From positions 48,463 to 112,462 of the forward strand of contig NZ_JBOITM010000069.1 in the NCBI RefSeq assembly GCF_050717535.1: a stretch of DNA of 64,000 nucleotides. The letters run 5' to 3'. This DNA is from Clostridium_AD sp050717535 (GTDB lineage: Bacteria; Bacillota; Clostridia; Clostridiales; Clostridiaceae). The notes under the pieces are model-generated. The model made no database searches and was not told where the DNA came from. It saw only the letters and a list, made by a program, of their open reading frames with translations. The stretch's first letter is position 1. The number at the start of each line of letters is the position of its first letter. The position numbers and the translations under genes were made by a program. This document shows positions 51,963 through 61,849 of the stretch, one piece after another.

Positions 51963-52090
51963 GGTGCGATAAGAAGTCGTTGGGCCACTCACTTGGTGGA
52001 TTCATTGCAAACTTATTTGCCATAACATATCCTGAAGATCTATGCGGCATTCTAATTTATATTTTTATATACAGTGAAAAAACACAGTGA
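51963..52090 (+). pseudogene. Fragment of an alpha/beta hydrolase
   Basis: In the frame of 51983 the sequence reads KKSLGHSLGGFIANLFAITY then PEDLCGILI and stops at 52090. GHSLGG is the nucleophile elbow of alpha/beta hydrolases and the following helix is well preserved. Nothing before or after belongs to such a gene, so only about 40 codons remain. Confidence 0.7.
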
Positions 52091-52102
52091 GGAGGAATTA
52101 TT

Positions 52103-53335
52103 GTGGAAAATAATTTAAATATTATTAAAAAATTAATGGCACGATATGACAGACCTTTCTACATATATGATGGAAGTATTATTTCTAAGCAAATTGCAAC
52201 ACTTTCAGAAAGATTTTCACAGTTTGAGTTTTTATATTCACTAAAGACTAATCCATATAACCCTATAGTAAATTTCATTGTATCAAGGGGGTTTGGTGCA
52301 GATGCAGCTTCAGCAGAGGAAGTAATTATAGCTCATGAATCAGGTTTATCGTATGAAAAAGTATTATACTCATCTCCAGGAAAAACACGTAAGGATATTG
52401 AAAGAACTATAGATAAATCAATAATAATAGCAGACAGCTATAATGAGTTGGCATTGATTAATGATGTTGCAAAACAGAAAAAATCACATATAAAGGTAGG
52501 ATTAAGAATAAACCCCGACTACACTATGGATATTGAAAAAGGAGTAAGTAGTAAATTTGGTGTTGATGAGGAGACTATTATTAATCAGAGAGATTTTTTT
52601 AACAGTTTGACTAATATAAGAATCGTTGGTATCCATGTTCATCTGCGCTCTCAGGTTCTTGAACATAGCATAATTTATCGATACTATGAGAAAGTTTTTG
52701 AAGTAGCTTTGTTTTGTAAAGAGACCATGGGATGGGAACTGGAATTTATTAATTTTGGTGGAGGACTTGGTATAGTATATTCATCATTAAATGATATCCC
52801 TCTTGATCTTGATCTACTTAGTGATGAATGTGAAAATTTATTTCAAAGATTTAAGAAAAAAATTAATGCAAGACTTATTATTGAAACTGGTAGGTTTGTA
52901 GTTTGTGAAGCTGGTCAATATGTTACTCATATCGTAGATATAAAGGAATCTAGAGGAACAAAATACTTAATCGTTGAAAATGGACTGAATGGTTTTTTAA
53001 GACCTTCTATAGCGGAACTTTTAACGTCTTATGCACCAGAGGGAAGCAAATTGAAGGGTTGTGAACCATTATTTACAGCTAAAGATGCTTTTGAATTTAC
53101 TATTTTTGAAAGAGAAAAATCATTTCTTGAAAAGGTAAGCATAGTGGGTAATTTGTGCACAGCAGCTGATATAATGGCGAAAGATATAATGCTTCCTAAG
53201 GCTAATGTTGGAGATATATTAGTAGTGTCAAAGGCTGGAAGTTATTCATATACATTGACACCGTTATTGTTTGCAAGTCATCCTCTGCCATTACAATTTT
53301 ATGTAAAGGAAAATGGTGAAATATGTACAATATAA
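52103..53335 (+). CDS. Fold-type III PLP-dependent decarboxylase (diaminopimelate/ornithine decarboxylase-like)
   Basis: 410 residues from GTG 52103 with GAGGAGG upstream. Lys48 in YSLKTNP is the PLP lysine, HVH (178-180) and GGGLG (219-223) bind the cofactor phosphate, and Cys352 in GNLCTAADIM is the active-site cysteine of the C-terminal barrel. The usual EPGR motif reads ETGR (261-264). There is no lysA context, so it may decarboxylate a non-standard amino acid or a carrier-bound substrate, as in some antibiotic pathways. The true substrate cannot be read. Confidence 0.88.
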   Translation: MENNLNIIKKLMARYDRPFYIYDGSIISKQIATLSERFSQFEFLYSLKTNPYNPIVNFIVSRGFGADAASAEEVIIAHESGLSYEKVLYSSPGKTRKDIERTIDKSIIIADSYNELALINDVAKQKKSHIKVGLRINPDYTMDIEKGVSSKFGVDEETIINQRDFFNSLTNIRIVGIHVHLRSQVLEHSIIYRYYEKVFEVALFCKETMGWELEFINFGGGLGIVYSSLNDIPLDLDLLSDECENLFQRFKKKINARLIIETGRFVVCEAGQYVTHIVDIKESRGTKYLIVENGLNGFLRPSIAELLTSYAPEGSKLKGCEPLFTAKDAFEFTIFEREKSFLEKVSIVGNLCTAADIMAKDIMLPKANVGDILVVSKAGSYSYTLTPLLFASHPLPLQFYVKENGEICTI

Positions 53336-53542
53336 GTAGTAAATTAAATTAATGATATGACGTAAATTTCTTATAAAGCGTCGCAGCTACTGGGAAGCTT
53401 TGACATTGAATTATAATTATAGAATGTAGATTTGATAGCAAAGATGTATATAGGTGAAGCTTATCAATGAGAATTAGTAAGCTAAGAAAAAAACGTAAAT
53501 AGTGTAGATAGATAATAAAATAGCAAATAAGAGGTGAATAAT

Positions 53543-53716
53543 TTGACATATACTTATAAATGTAATAAATGTAATAATGAATTCACAATTGAGAAAGGTA
53601 TGAATGAGGATATTGAGATTAAATGTGAATGTGGAAATAATGACGTTAATAGAATATATAGTGTGCCTAGTTTTAAGATTAATTGCAGTGGATTTTGTGG
53701 AAAAATAAATAAATAG
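53543..53716 (+). CDS. FmdB-like zinc-ribbon protein
   Basis: 57 residues from TTG 53543, chosen because AGAGGTG lies 6 bases upstream (GTG 53534 is inside it). YTYKCNKCNNEF and IKCECG give the CxxC pairs of the FmdB/regulatory zinc-ribbon family. A further CSGFCGK lies at the C-terminus. It probably binds one zinc ion; role unknown. It lies between two orphan genes and is followed by a convergent terminator. Confidence 0.75.
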   Translation: MTYTYKCNKCNNEFTIEKGMNEDIEIKCECGNNDVNRIYSVPSFKINCSGFCGKINK

Positions 53717-53764
53717 TATAAGTATAATTTATAAAGCCATGATATGTTTAATAGATTTATTTTA

Positions 53765-53794
53765 AAAAGCCACTGCTTGCAGTGACTTTTTAAT
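53765..53794. terminator. Bidirectional terminator
   Basis: AAAAAGCCACTGC and GCAGTGACTTTTT pair with one mismatch. It separates the zinc-ribbon gene and the minus-strand CotS-like gene. Confidence 0.75.
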
Positions 53795-53807
53795 TGTGAA
53801 CAAACTA

Positions 53808-54881
53808 TTAAATTAATTTTGATGTTTTAAATTTATTTTCAATATAGGATATAAGACCGTAAACAAAGTCTAATTGATATTGGTTTTTGTCCGTTGAATT
53901 AGTTAGAAGATTTATGAAGGCTTTTTTATTACATTTATTTATGTTACCGTAGTAATCTCTTGATATTTTCCAATACCTTTGTGGGAAAGCTAAATAAACA
54001 AGAATGTATTTATAATCATCTAAAGTTAAAGGCTGAACATTATCATATAATTCTAAAAAACTTATGGCAAGTTCCAGATCCCATTTTGTACCATCTCTTT
54101 TTAAAAGTCTTCTTAAACAGTATGAAATATCATGGGCACAAAAGTCATTTCTACATTTATCAAAATCAATTACCCATATTTCATTATTAGCATCAAAGAT
54201 GATATTTTTATTAACATAGTCAAGATGACATAATGATTTTGTAAGATTATTTTGATCTATATCATAAGAAATGTCAGCAGAATACTTGGCTAGCTTAATA
54301 CTTGAATCAAAATGTTCAAGATAGAGCTTGGAAAAAGCATCATCATATTTATAAGCTAAATTAGAAAATTTAAGCAGACTCTCATAGTGTTTATATATAG
54401 AAGTTCCCATAATACTATAGTTTTCCTTAATTGAACTACCACATATAGGTTTAAAGGTAACACTTACTTTGTGCATATTTGCAAGGTTTGTACTACAGGC
54501 TAGTACATGGTCAATATTATCGTAGTCACATTTAATGCCATCAACCCAAGGGGTGAGTATAAATAGCATATTATTATAGTCTATAAATCTGCTGTTGGTG
54601 TTTGTAGGAAGAATACGAGGGACATGGATATTATTTCTATATAACCATTCTATAGCTGAATATACAAATAATAAATCTTTTACACTGTAATAAACCTTCT
54701 TTAAACAATAGCTTTTATTAAAGTATGAAACTTTATATACAGCTCTTTGTTTATCAGTATCTTTAAATTTAATTTGCGATATATCAGCATTAGCTAAATT
54801 ATATTGAGGCAGAATGTATTTTTTTACGTTTTCTTCGGATAATAAATCTATGTTATTTAAATTTTTAGCCGTGGAGATCAT
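53808..54881 (-). CDS. CotS-family spore coat protein (aminoglycoside-kinase-like fold)
   Basis: 357 residues from ATG 54881, with TAGGAGTG on the minus strand. Kinase-like features: an N-terminal lobe with YKVSYFNKSYCLKK, a catalytic loop LCHLDYVNKNIIFD (HxDxxxxN) and a metal loop VIDFDKC. The family (CotS/YtaA/YutH) builds the spore coat in relatives, some members being true kinases. A mother-cell sporulation promoter was not identified with confidence. Confidence 0.87.
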   Translation of the reverse strand: MISTAKNLNNIDLLSEENVKKYILPQYNLANADISQIKFKDTDKQRAVYKVSYFNKSYCLKKVYYSVKDLLFVYSAIEWLYRNNIHVPRILPTNTNSRFIDYNNMLFILTPWVDGIKCDYDNIDHVLACSTNLANMHKVSVTFKPICGSSIKENYSIMGTSIYKHYESLLKFSNLAYKYDDAFSKLYLEHFDSSIKLAKYSADISYDIDQNNLTKSLCHLDYVNKNIIFDANNEIWVIDFDKCRNDFCAHDISYCLRRLLKRDGTKWDLELAISFLELYDNVQPLTLDDYKYILVYLAFPQRYWKISRDYYGNINKCNKKAFINLLTNSTDKNQYQLDFVYGLISYIENKFKTSKLI

Positions 54882-54991
54882 CTTATCACTCCTAAAAAAT
54901 TATTACATTATTAAGATATTAATAGAATATTAATATTATACGTTTAATATTAAAAAAGGGAAATTAAATTAATTTGTAGAATACTAAGTAA

Positions 54992-55058
54992 GGTGCTTAA
55001 ATAAATTTAAGGTGCTTAAATAAATTTAAGGTGCTTAAAAATAAGTAAGGCACTTAAA
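54992..55058 (+). repeat. 19-base tandem repeat upstream of dgt
   Basis: GGTGCTTAAATAAATTTAA occurs exactly at 54992-55010 and 55011-55029. A third, diverged unit lies at 55030-55048, and a truncated GGCACTTAAAG follows. It occupies the 298-base gap before dgt, where I see no gene. Confidence 0.9.
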
Positions 55059-55179
55059 GTTTCTTATTTTAAATATTTATATTAAAGATAAGATGAATAA
55101 TTGTAACAGTAGTGTTAAGTTCAGAAGGTAAAACAATTAATAATTGTTTTGTGCAACAGTGAACGGCAGGAGGGGATTT

Positions 55180-56208
55180 ATGAATATTCGCCAAAGAATA
55201 GAAACTAATGAAGGTAATAATATTATTATCTATGGGGCGTTATCCGCAAACTCTAAGGGGCGAAAAATCTTAGAAGACAAGGATGATATAAGAACCTGTT
55301 ATATGGTAGACCGAGATAGGATAATACATAGTAAAGCCTTTAGGAGATTACAGCATAAAACTCAAGTATATATAAAGGCTAGTAGTGATCATTATAGAAC
55401 AAGATTAACACATACATTAGAAGTTGCACAAATAGCTAAAACTATAGGTAAAGGTATAGGCTTAAATGAAGATCTAATAGAAGCTATAGCTCTAGGTCAT
55501 GATATAGGGCATGTGCCATTTGCTCATAATGGGGAAGAGGTGCTTAATGATATTTTGCCTGGAGGATTTAGACACAATGAAAATAGCATTAGAGTATTAA
55601 CAAAAATAGAAAAGCTAGGTAAGGGACTAAATTTAAGTGAGGAAGTACTAGATGGAGTTCTAAATCATAGTGGGTTTTCTTCTAAAATCAGGAAGGCAGA
55701 AACCCTAGAAGGTCAGGTTGTTAGATATAGCGATAAGATTGCATATGTAAATCATGACATAGATGATTCCATAAGAGCAGGATTATTAAGTGAAAATATG
55801 TTGCCCCAAGATGCTATTGAGATTTTAGGTACAAATCATGGCATGAGAATAGATACATTAGTTAAAGATTGTATTTACAACACATTAAATAACTTAGATA
55901 GGGATAAAATATGCGTATCGCTTAGTGAGCCCGTTTCCAGTGCCTTGGTTATTTTAAGAAATTTTATGTTTAAGAATATATACAAAGGTGACATCTTAAA
56001 GGAAGAAAGGCAAAAAGCACAATTTGTGGTAACACAAGTATTCACATATTATTATAACAATCCAAAGGCTATGCCAGATTTTTACAAGGGTATAGTTGAG
56101 GATGAGGGTTTGCATGTAGGAGTGGCAGATTATATATCTGGTATGAGTGATGATTATTGTTTAATGCTTTTTAATAATATATATGTACCTAAAGTTGTCA
56201 TTTATTAA
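55180..56208 (+). CDS. dgt: Deoxyguanosinetriphosphate triphosphohydrolase-like protein
   Basis: 342 residues from ATG 55180 with AGGAGGGG upstream (a TTG at 55144 lies before the site). HD-domain metal ligands are H78 in RLTHTLEVAQ and H107-D108 in ALGHDIGHVPF. FRRLQHKTQV and the later RYSDKIAYVNHDIDD are family blocks. It is a dNTP triphosphohydrolase. The dgt-dnaG-rpoD order is common in clostridia. Confidence 0.95.
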   Translation: MNIRQRIETNEGNNIIIYGALSANSKGRKILEDKDDIRTCYMVDRDRIIHSKAFRRLQHKTQVYIKASSDHYRTRLTHTLEVAQIAKTIGKGIGLNEDLIEAIALGHDIGHVPFAHNGEEVLNDILPGGFRHNENSIRVLTKIEKLGKGLNLSEEVLDGVLNHSGFSSKIRKAETLEGQVVRYSDKIAYVNHDIDDSIRAGLLSENMLPQDAIEILGTNHGMRIDTLVKDCIYNTLNNLDRDKICVSLSEPVSSALVILRNFMFKNIYKGDILKEERQKAQFVVTQVFTYYYNNPKAMPDFYKGIVEDEGLHVGVADYISGMSDDYCLMLFNNIYVPKVVIY

Positions 56209-56433
56209 AATACGAGAATAAATTAATGGGTGTTTAGAGAAAAATATATTAATTGCAAATAAAAAAATAAAAAATAAAAATTACAAAATTGAAGGAAATT
56301 TGTAAGTTATAAAGAATATATAATAAGCAAACAAAATTATTATTGATAAAAGTGGATTTAAAGAAGGATAATGCATTTTTTTGTCGAATAAAAATATATT
56401 GTGAATTTATATAAGTAAGGTGGTAATAATCTA

Positions 56434-58203
56434 TTGATTGCTGAAGATGTCATCCGAAAAATAAAAGAACAAAACGATATTGTGGATGTAATATCTGAAA
56501 GAGTTAAGCTTAGAAAAGCAGGAAGAAATTATATTGGTCTTTGTCCTTTTCATAATGAGAAGAGTCCTTCTTTTACTGTGTCTCAAGATAAACAGATTTA
56601 TAAGTGTTTTGGATGTGGTGAAGCTGGAAATGTAATTAGTTATATTATGAAGGACAGGAATGTAAATTTTCCTGAAGCTGCAAGAGTCCTGGCTGAAAGG
56701 GCAAACATTAGTATAGAAGAAGACAATGAAGAAACTAGTGTACAAAAGGACATGTATAAAAAAATGTACAATATTAATGTGGAAGCGGCTAGGTATTTTT
56801 ATGGTAATTTAAGAGCGGATAAAAAAGCTGAAGCATATTTCGTAAACCGAGGCATAACAGAAGTTACTATGAAAAAATTTGGGTTAGGGTTTTCTTTTGA
56901 TAAATGGGATGGCCTGTTATTACACCTGAAAAAAAAAGGTTATTCGGAACTTGATTTATTTAATATAGGATTAATTATTAAAAGTCCTAAAGGGTCATAT
57001 TATGATAGATTTAGAAATAGAATAATGTTTCCTGTGTTTGATTATAAAGGCAAAGTCATCGGATTTGGAGGAAGGGTGTTAGATGATTCCAAACCTAAGT
57101 ATTTAAATTCACCTGAGACCCCATTATTTCATAAAGGATTAAATCTTTATGGATTGAATTTTGTAATTAAAAACAATAGATCTCGTACAATTATAATTGT
57201 AGAGGGGTATATGGACTGTATTTCACTTCATCAATATGGGTTTTCAAATGTTGTTGCATCACTAGGTACGGCACTTACTATTAATCAAGCAAAATTATTA
57301 AAAAAACATGTAGATACAGTTATTATTTCATATGATGCTGATTTAGCAGGACAGTCGGCAACATTAAGAGGACTAGAGACATTAAGAAATGAGGGGTTTG
57401 ATTTAAGGGTGCTTATAGTACCTAGTGGTAAAGATCCTGATGAATATATAAAAAACAGTGGAAAACAGGCTTTTCAAAATCTAATAGACAATGCTCTGCC
57501 TATAATTAATTATAGAATAAAAAGAGCCGGAGATGGAATAAATTTTTCTAATAGTGAAATGATAATACAGTACGTTAAAAAGGTCACTGAAATTATTGTA
57601 GATTTAGATCCTGTTGAAAAAGATGTTCATATAAAAATGATTTCTGAGGCAACTGGCATCAAAGAACAAGCAATATACGACTTATTAAGAGAAGAAATTA
57701 ACAAAAATGCAAAAAAAACTCAAAAAATGAATATAGAACAGGATTTTGGACAAAAATTATATTTAGAACCAGCTTATATTAAGGCTGAAAGAAATTTACT
57801 AAAATTTATGTTTATAAACGAGGAAAATTGCGATTATATTACGCAAACCATGTCTATAGATCAGTTAGTACTTGAAAGTCATAAAGTTATATATAAATTA
57901 ATTGTTGAATATAAAAATTTAACAAGTGAAGAGAAAATCAAAAACATTGAATTTCGATGTAATGATATAGAATGTACAAAAGAATGGATAAATACTATGG
58001 AAATTGAAATTTCTGTAGACGAAGAGCACCATAAAAAATTTATTAATGATTGCATAAGACAACTGAAAAAATTCAAGTTAGAGGAGTCGAAAAAAGAAAT
58101 TATGAATAAAATCAAAAAATATGAATCAGAAGGCCTGCTAGAAGAATCAATAAAATTAGCCCAAAAGCTTATAGAAGTACAAAAAGATATAAAACAATTA
58201 TAA
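56434..58203 (+). CDS. dnaG: DNA primase
   Basis: 589 residues from TTG 56434 (TAAGGTGG lies about 11 bases upstream). The zinc-binding domain has C37, H40, C58 and C61 (GLCPFHNEKSPSF, YKCFGCGEAG). The TOPRIM core has VEGYMDCISL and SYDADLAGQSATLRG. The C-terminal helicase-binding domain is present. It makes RNA primers with DnaB. It lies about 20 bases before rpoD. Confidence 0.97.
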   Translation: MIAEDVIRKIKEQNDIVDVISERVKLRKAGRNYIGLCPFHNEKSPSFTVSQDKQIYKCFGCGEAGNVISYIMKDRNVNFPEAARVLAERANISIEEDNEETSVQKDMYKKMYNINVEAARYFYGNLRADKKAEAYFVNRGITEVTMKKFGLGFSFDKWDGLLLHLKKKGYSELDLFNIGLIIKSPKGSYYDRFRNRIMFPVFDYKGKVIGFGGRVLDDSKPKYLNSPETPLFHKGLNLYGLNFVIKNNRSRTIIIVEGYMDCISLHQYGFSNVVASLGTALTINQAKLLKKHVDTVIISYDADLAGQSATLRGLETLRNEGFDLRVLIVPSGKDPDEYIKNSGKQAFQNLIDNALPIINYRIKRAGDGINFSNSEMIIQYVKKVTEIIVDLDPVEKDVHIKMISEATGIKEQAIYDLLREEINKNAKKTQKMNIEQDFGQKLYLEPAYIKAERNLLKFMFINEENCDYITQTMSIDQLVLESHKVIYKLIVEYKNLTSEEKIKNIEFRCNDIECTKEWINTMEIEISVDEEHHKKFINDCIRQLKKFKLEESKKEIMNKIKKYESEGLLEESIKLAQKLIEVQKDIKQL

Positions 58204-58220
58204 ATTAGAAAGGAGGTAAT

Positions 58221-59321
58221 ATGATGAAGGATAAAGGTTCAAAAATGGTTTTAGTCAAGAAACTTATTGAAAAAGGCAAGAAAAAGGGCACCTTAACTTA
58301 TAAAGAGGTAATGGATGAACTTTATGAAATAGATTTAAGCCCAGAACAAATAGAAAAAGTTTATGAAGTTTTGGAATCAATGGAGATAGATGTTGTTGGA
58401 GATATGCACGAAGCGGCAGCTCCTGCTACAGGAGCTCAAGCAGAGGCTGAACCAGAAACTGAAGAATTGGATGTTAGTATACCTGAAGGCATATCTATAG
58501 ATGACCCTGTTAGAATGTACCTAAAGGAAATAGGGAAAGTTTCACTATTATCATCCAGTGAGGAAGTTGAACTTGCTAAAAGAAATGAAGAAGGAGACCT
58601 TGTTGCTAAGAAAAAACTAGCAGAAGCTAATTTAAGATTAGTAGTTAGTATAGCTAAAAGGTATGTTGGCCGTGGAATGCTGTTTTTAGACCTTATTCAA
58701 GAAGGTAATTTAGGACTAATAAAAGCTGTAGAAAAATTTGATTATAGAAAAGGCTATAAGTTTAGTACATATGCTACCTGGTGGATTAGGCAGGCAATAA
58801 CTCGCGCAATAGCTGATCAGGCAAGAACAATAAGAATCCCTGTGCATATGGTAGAAACTATAAATAAGCTTATTAGAGTTTCTAGGCAACTGCTTCAAGA
58901 ACTCGGACGTGAGCCACAACCAGATGAAGTTGCAGAAAAAATGGAAATGCCAGTTGCAAAGGTTAGAGAAATTATGAAAATTGCACAAGAACCAGTGTCA
59001 CTTGAAACTCCTATTGGTGAAGAAGAAGATAGTCATTTAGGAGACTTTATTCCTGATGATGATGCATTAGCACCAGCAGAAGCGGCTGCATTTACAATGC
59101 TTAAAGAGCAATTAATTAACGTTTTAGATACCTTGACTCCAAGAGAAGAAAAAGTTTTAAGATTGAGATTTGGACTAGATGATGGAAGGGCTAGAACACT
59201 TGAGGAAGTTGGAAAAGAGTTTAATGTAACTAGAGAAAGAATTAGACAAATTGAAGCCAAAGCATTACGTAAATTAAGACACCCAAGTAGAAGCAAAAAG
59301 CTGAAAGATTATTTAGATTAG
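58221..59321 (+). CDS. rpoD: RNA polymerase primary sigma factor (SigA)
   Basis: 366 residues. Region 1.2 begins near DPVRMYLKEIGKV, region 2 has NLRLVVSIAKRYVGRGM and the -10 binding YKFSTYATWWIRQAITRA, region 3 follows, and region 4 has TPREEKVLRLRFGLDDG and VTRERIRQIEAKALRKLRHP. The length of about 366 fits Firmicute SigA without the long non-conserved region. RBS AGGAGGT lies close before ATG 58221 (ATG 58224 is an alternative). Confidence 0.99.
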   Translation: MMKDKGSKMVLVKKLIEKGKKKGTLTYKEVMDELYEIDLSPEQIEKVYEVLESMEIDVVGDMHEAAAPATGAQAEAEPETEELDVSIPEGISIDDPVRMYLKEIGKVSLLSSSEEVELAKRNEEGDLVAKKKLAEANLRLVVSIAKRYVGRGMLFLDLIQEGNLGLIKAVEKFDYRKGYKFSTYATWWIRQAITRAIADQARTIRIPVHMVETINKLIRVSRQLLQELGREPQPDEVAEKMEMPVAKVREIMKIAQEPVSLETPIGEEEDSHLGDFIPDDDALAPAEAAAFTMLKEQLINVLDTLTPREEKVLRLRFGLDDGRARTLEEVGKEFNVTRERIRQIEAKALRKLRHPSRSKKLKDYLD

Positions 59322-59334
59322 ATTATTTTATGGA

Positions 59335-59370
59335 GAAAAAAAACATCTTATTTAAGATGTTTTTTTTCTT
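59335..59370 (+). terminator. Terminator of dgt-dnaG-rpoD
   Basis: AAAAACATCTTA and TAAGATGTTTTT form a perfect stem with a run of eight T. Confidence 0.9.
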
Positions 59371-59441
59371 GGTGTAAAATTATGGAAAAATGTTTACAAA
59401 GTGGATTCAAAATGATATAATTTGGTTAAGAAGGTGATTTA

Positions 59442-60329
59442 ATGGATAGTTATGTAACTAAGGGAAAACGAGGTCTTGGGTTTATGTTACTCATGGCTGT
59501 ATTGTATAATATATTAATCATAATATTGATGAAATTTACTAACTCATACATTGTAGCTAGTCTATTAAAACTTTTATTAGTTGTTTGTAATATATACCTT
59601 ATATATTACATATTGCTTTATTCAACACTTAAATATACGATTAATGAAGAAAATCTTGTGATTTATGCTATTGGGTCTTTAAAAAAAGTAATTTTACCAT
59701 TAAATGAAATAGAAGGATACACTGTGTCAAGTGGCACAATTAAAGGGGTTAAGCTTAACGGAATAGCCGCTAGTAGCTTTGCCTTGGGTAGGTTTGTGAT
59801 TGATAAAATTGGAATATCTAGAATGTTTGTTACAGATAATAAAAATGTTGTTTATCTAAAAACTAAGGATATGAATTATGGAGTTTCACCTGTTGATTAT
59901 AAAAGCTTCGAGGAAACACTAGTAGGACATGATATTCATATGGCGGAGTGGAAATATAAAGTAAATAATAGCTATAACCTTCATAAAGATAAGTATTTTA
60001 TTTTACCGTTAATGCTAGTAAGCATTATAATACTAATTTTAACTCTAAATCCATTTATATTATATTTAAAACATTTGATACCTAATGCTATGCCCCTAAA
60101 CTTTGATGCAAAGTTTAGCCCAATAAAAATGGGTACGGGCAAACAATTTGCTTTTACTCAGATGATTTATGGAGTATTAAACATGGCATTGCTCTTTTGC
60201 ATGTATTATGCAAGCTATTTTTGCGCAAAATATGATAGAAAATCAGCATATAAATTTATTTATATCTCACTGTTTGTTGCAATAATATTTTTGATTATGC
60301 AGTTTAAAATATTAATTAACTTTAGATAA
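59442..60329 (+). CDS. Membrane protein with a bacterial PH-like domain
   Basis: 295 residues. There are two N-terminal hydrophobic helices (about 12-32 and 36-60), a soluble beta domain (about 62-165, YTINEENLVIYAIGSLKKVI then YTVSSGTIKGVKL) of bacterial PH/YdbS-like type, and three C-terminal helices (about 185-208, 238-260, 268-290). AAGGTGA precedes ATG 59442. Role unknown; it lies directly upstream of trmK but is separated from rpoD by a terminator. Confidence 0.75.
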   Translation: MDSYVTKGKRGLGFMLLMAVLYNILIIILMKFTNSYIVASLLKLLLVVCNIYLIYYILLYSTLKYTINEENLVIYAIGSLKKVILPLNEIEGYTVSSGTIKGVKLNGIAASSFALGRFVIDKIGISRMFVTDNKNVVYLKTKDMNYGVSPVDYKSFEETLVGHDIHMAEWKYKVNNSYNLHKDKYFILPLMLVSIIILILTLNPFILYLKHLIPNAMPLNFDAKFSPIKMGTGKQFAFTQMIYGVLNMALLFCMYYASYFCAKYDRKSAYKFIYISLFVAIIFLIMQFKILINFR

Positions 60330-60340
60330 GGGTGGAAACT

Positions 60341-61030
60341 ATGGAGCTTAGTATAAGATTAAAATGGATTGCAAGTATGGTAACGGAATGTGATAGTATT
60401 ATCGACGTAGGAACGGATCATGGGTACGTACCTATTTATTTAGTCCAAAATAGTGTAATAAAAAGCGCTATTGCCTCTGATATTAATAGGGGTCCTGTTG
60501 AGAAAGCCAAGAATAATATTACTCAAAATAATTTGTCAAAGCAAATTACCTGTAGGCTGGGGAGTGGATTATCTACAGTTGCGGTGGGAGAAGTTCAGAT
60601 AGCCATTATTGCAGGCATGGGTGGTAATTTAATTAGAGATATTTTAGAAGCAGACTTGGACATAGTAAAGCAATTTAAATATATGATACTTCAACCAGTT
60701 CAAAATGCTGAGGTCTTAAGAGAATATTTGTATAACACTGGATATGATATTCTTGATGAAGAGATTTGCAAAGATGATGGTAAGTATTATGAGATTATGA
60801 AGGTTAAATATAATAATAAGACTAAAGAAGTAGATAATATATATTACGAGATAAGCAAAATATTATTAGATAAAAAAGATGCAGTAATGAAGAGCTTTAT
60901 AGAATATAAGCTTTCAAAATATTTAAAAGTATATAATGCTTTAAATGAGGAAACAGTTTTATCGGAGGATAGGAAACACCAGCTTTACCCTATTATAATG
61001 AGACTTAAGGAGTTCTTAAAATGCTTTTAA
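60341..61030 (+). CDS. trmK: tRNA (adenine22-N1)-methyltransferase
   Basis: 229 residues from ATG 60341 with AAGGGTGG upstream (an in-frame GTG at 60332 overlaps the site). The SAM motif is IIDVGTDHGYVPIYL and the helix-rich C-terminal domain is typical. It modifies A22 in the D-loop of tRNAs. Its 3' end overlaps the next start (ATG 61021) by 10 bases, the conserved trmK-Nif3 coupling after rpoD. Confidence 0.95.
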   Translation: MELSIRLKWIASMVTECDSIIDVGTDHGYVPIYLVQNSVIKSAIASDINRGPVEKAKNNITQNNLSKQITCRLGSGLSTVAVGEVQIAIIAGMGGNLIRDILEADLDIVKQFKYMILQPVQNAEVLREYLYNTGYDILDEEICKDDGKYYEIMKVKYNNKTKEVDNIYYEISKILLDKKDAVMKSFIEYKLSKYLKVYNALNEETVLSEDRKHQLYPIIMRLKEFLKCF

Positions 61031-61836
61031 AAGTAGAAAATATTGAAGATATTATGGAAAAGTTCGCACCGTGTATATTAAAAGAGGATTATGATAATGT
61101 AGGACTCATGGTGGGGGATAGCGAGAGTGAAGTTACAAAAATTTTAATTGCACTGGATTGTACTCTGGACGTGATATCCGAGGCCGTCGATATGGGATGT
61201 AATTTTATATTGACACATCATCCGCTTCTTTTTATAAAACCTAAAACTATTACTGCGAATACTTTAGTAGGTAAAAAAATTATTGAGTTAATTGTAAATG
61301 GGATAAATGTATATTCTAGTCATACCAATTTAGATTCGGCTATGGGTGGGTTAAATGATATTGTCACTGAAATTTTGGGATTTAATAATTATAAGATTAT
61401 TGAGCCGAAAACAAACCCCGATTATGATGAAGGTAATACTGGAATTGGAAGACTAGTAAGGTTGGATCAGCCTATTAAACTTATGGATTTATGTAAAAAT
61501 GTAAAAAAAACATTAAACACTGAATATATAAGATATGTAGGGGATAATAATAAATTAATAGAAACTATTGCCATTATAAACGGAAGCGGAGAGGACTTTT
61601 TTGAGACCTGCGTAAAATTGGGAGCAGATTGCATTATTACAGGAGATACTAGGTATCACCATGTTAGTGATTTAAAAGAAGAAAATATAGCACTAATTGA
61701 TGCTGGTCATTTTGCAACAGAGTGGATCCCCTTTAAAATATTTGCAGAAAAATTTAAAAGCAGACTTCTTGAAAATGGATATAATAATGAGGTTATAATT
61801 TCAAAGCATACTCAGGATCCATATAAAGTTATGTAG
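61021..61836 (+). CDS. Nif3-like dinuclear metal centre protein (GTP cyclohydrolase I type 2 family)
   Basis: 271 residues. Metal ligands are visible as THHPLLF, HTNLDSAMGG and DAGHFATEW. The length indicates the short form without the inserted PII-like domain. It overlaps trmK by 10 bases and is translationally coupled. Biochemical function is uncertain despite wide conservation. Confidence 0.95.
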   Translation: MLLKVENIEDIMEKFAPCILKEDYDNVGLMVGDSESEVTKILIALDCTLDVISEAVDMGCNFILTHHPLLFIKPKTITANTLVGKKIIELIVNGINVYSSHTNLDSAMGGLNDIVTEILGFNNYKIIEPKTNPDYDEGNTGIGRLVRLDQPIKLMDLCKNVKKTLNTEYIRYVGDNNKLIETIAIINGSGEDFFETCVKLGADCIITGDTRYHHVSDLKEENIALIDAGHFATEWIPFKIFAEKFKSRLLENGYNNEVIISKHTQDPYKVM

Positions 61837-61849
61837 TAAAAAATACCAT

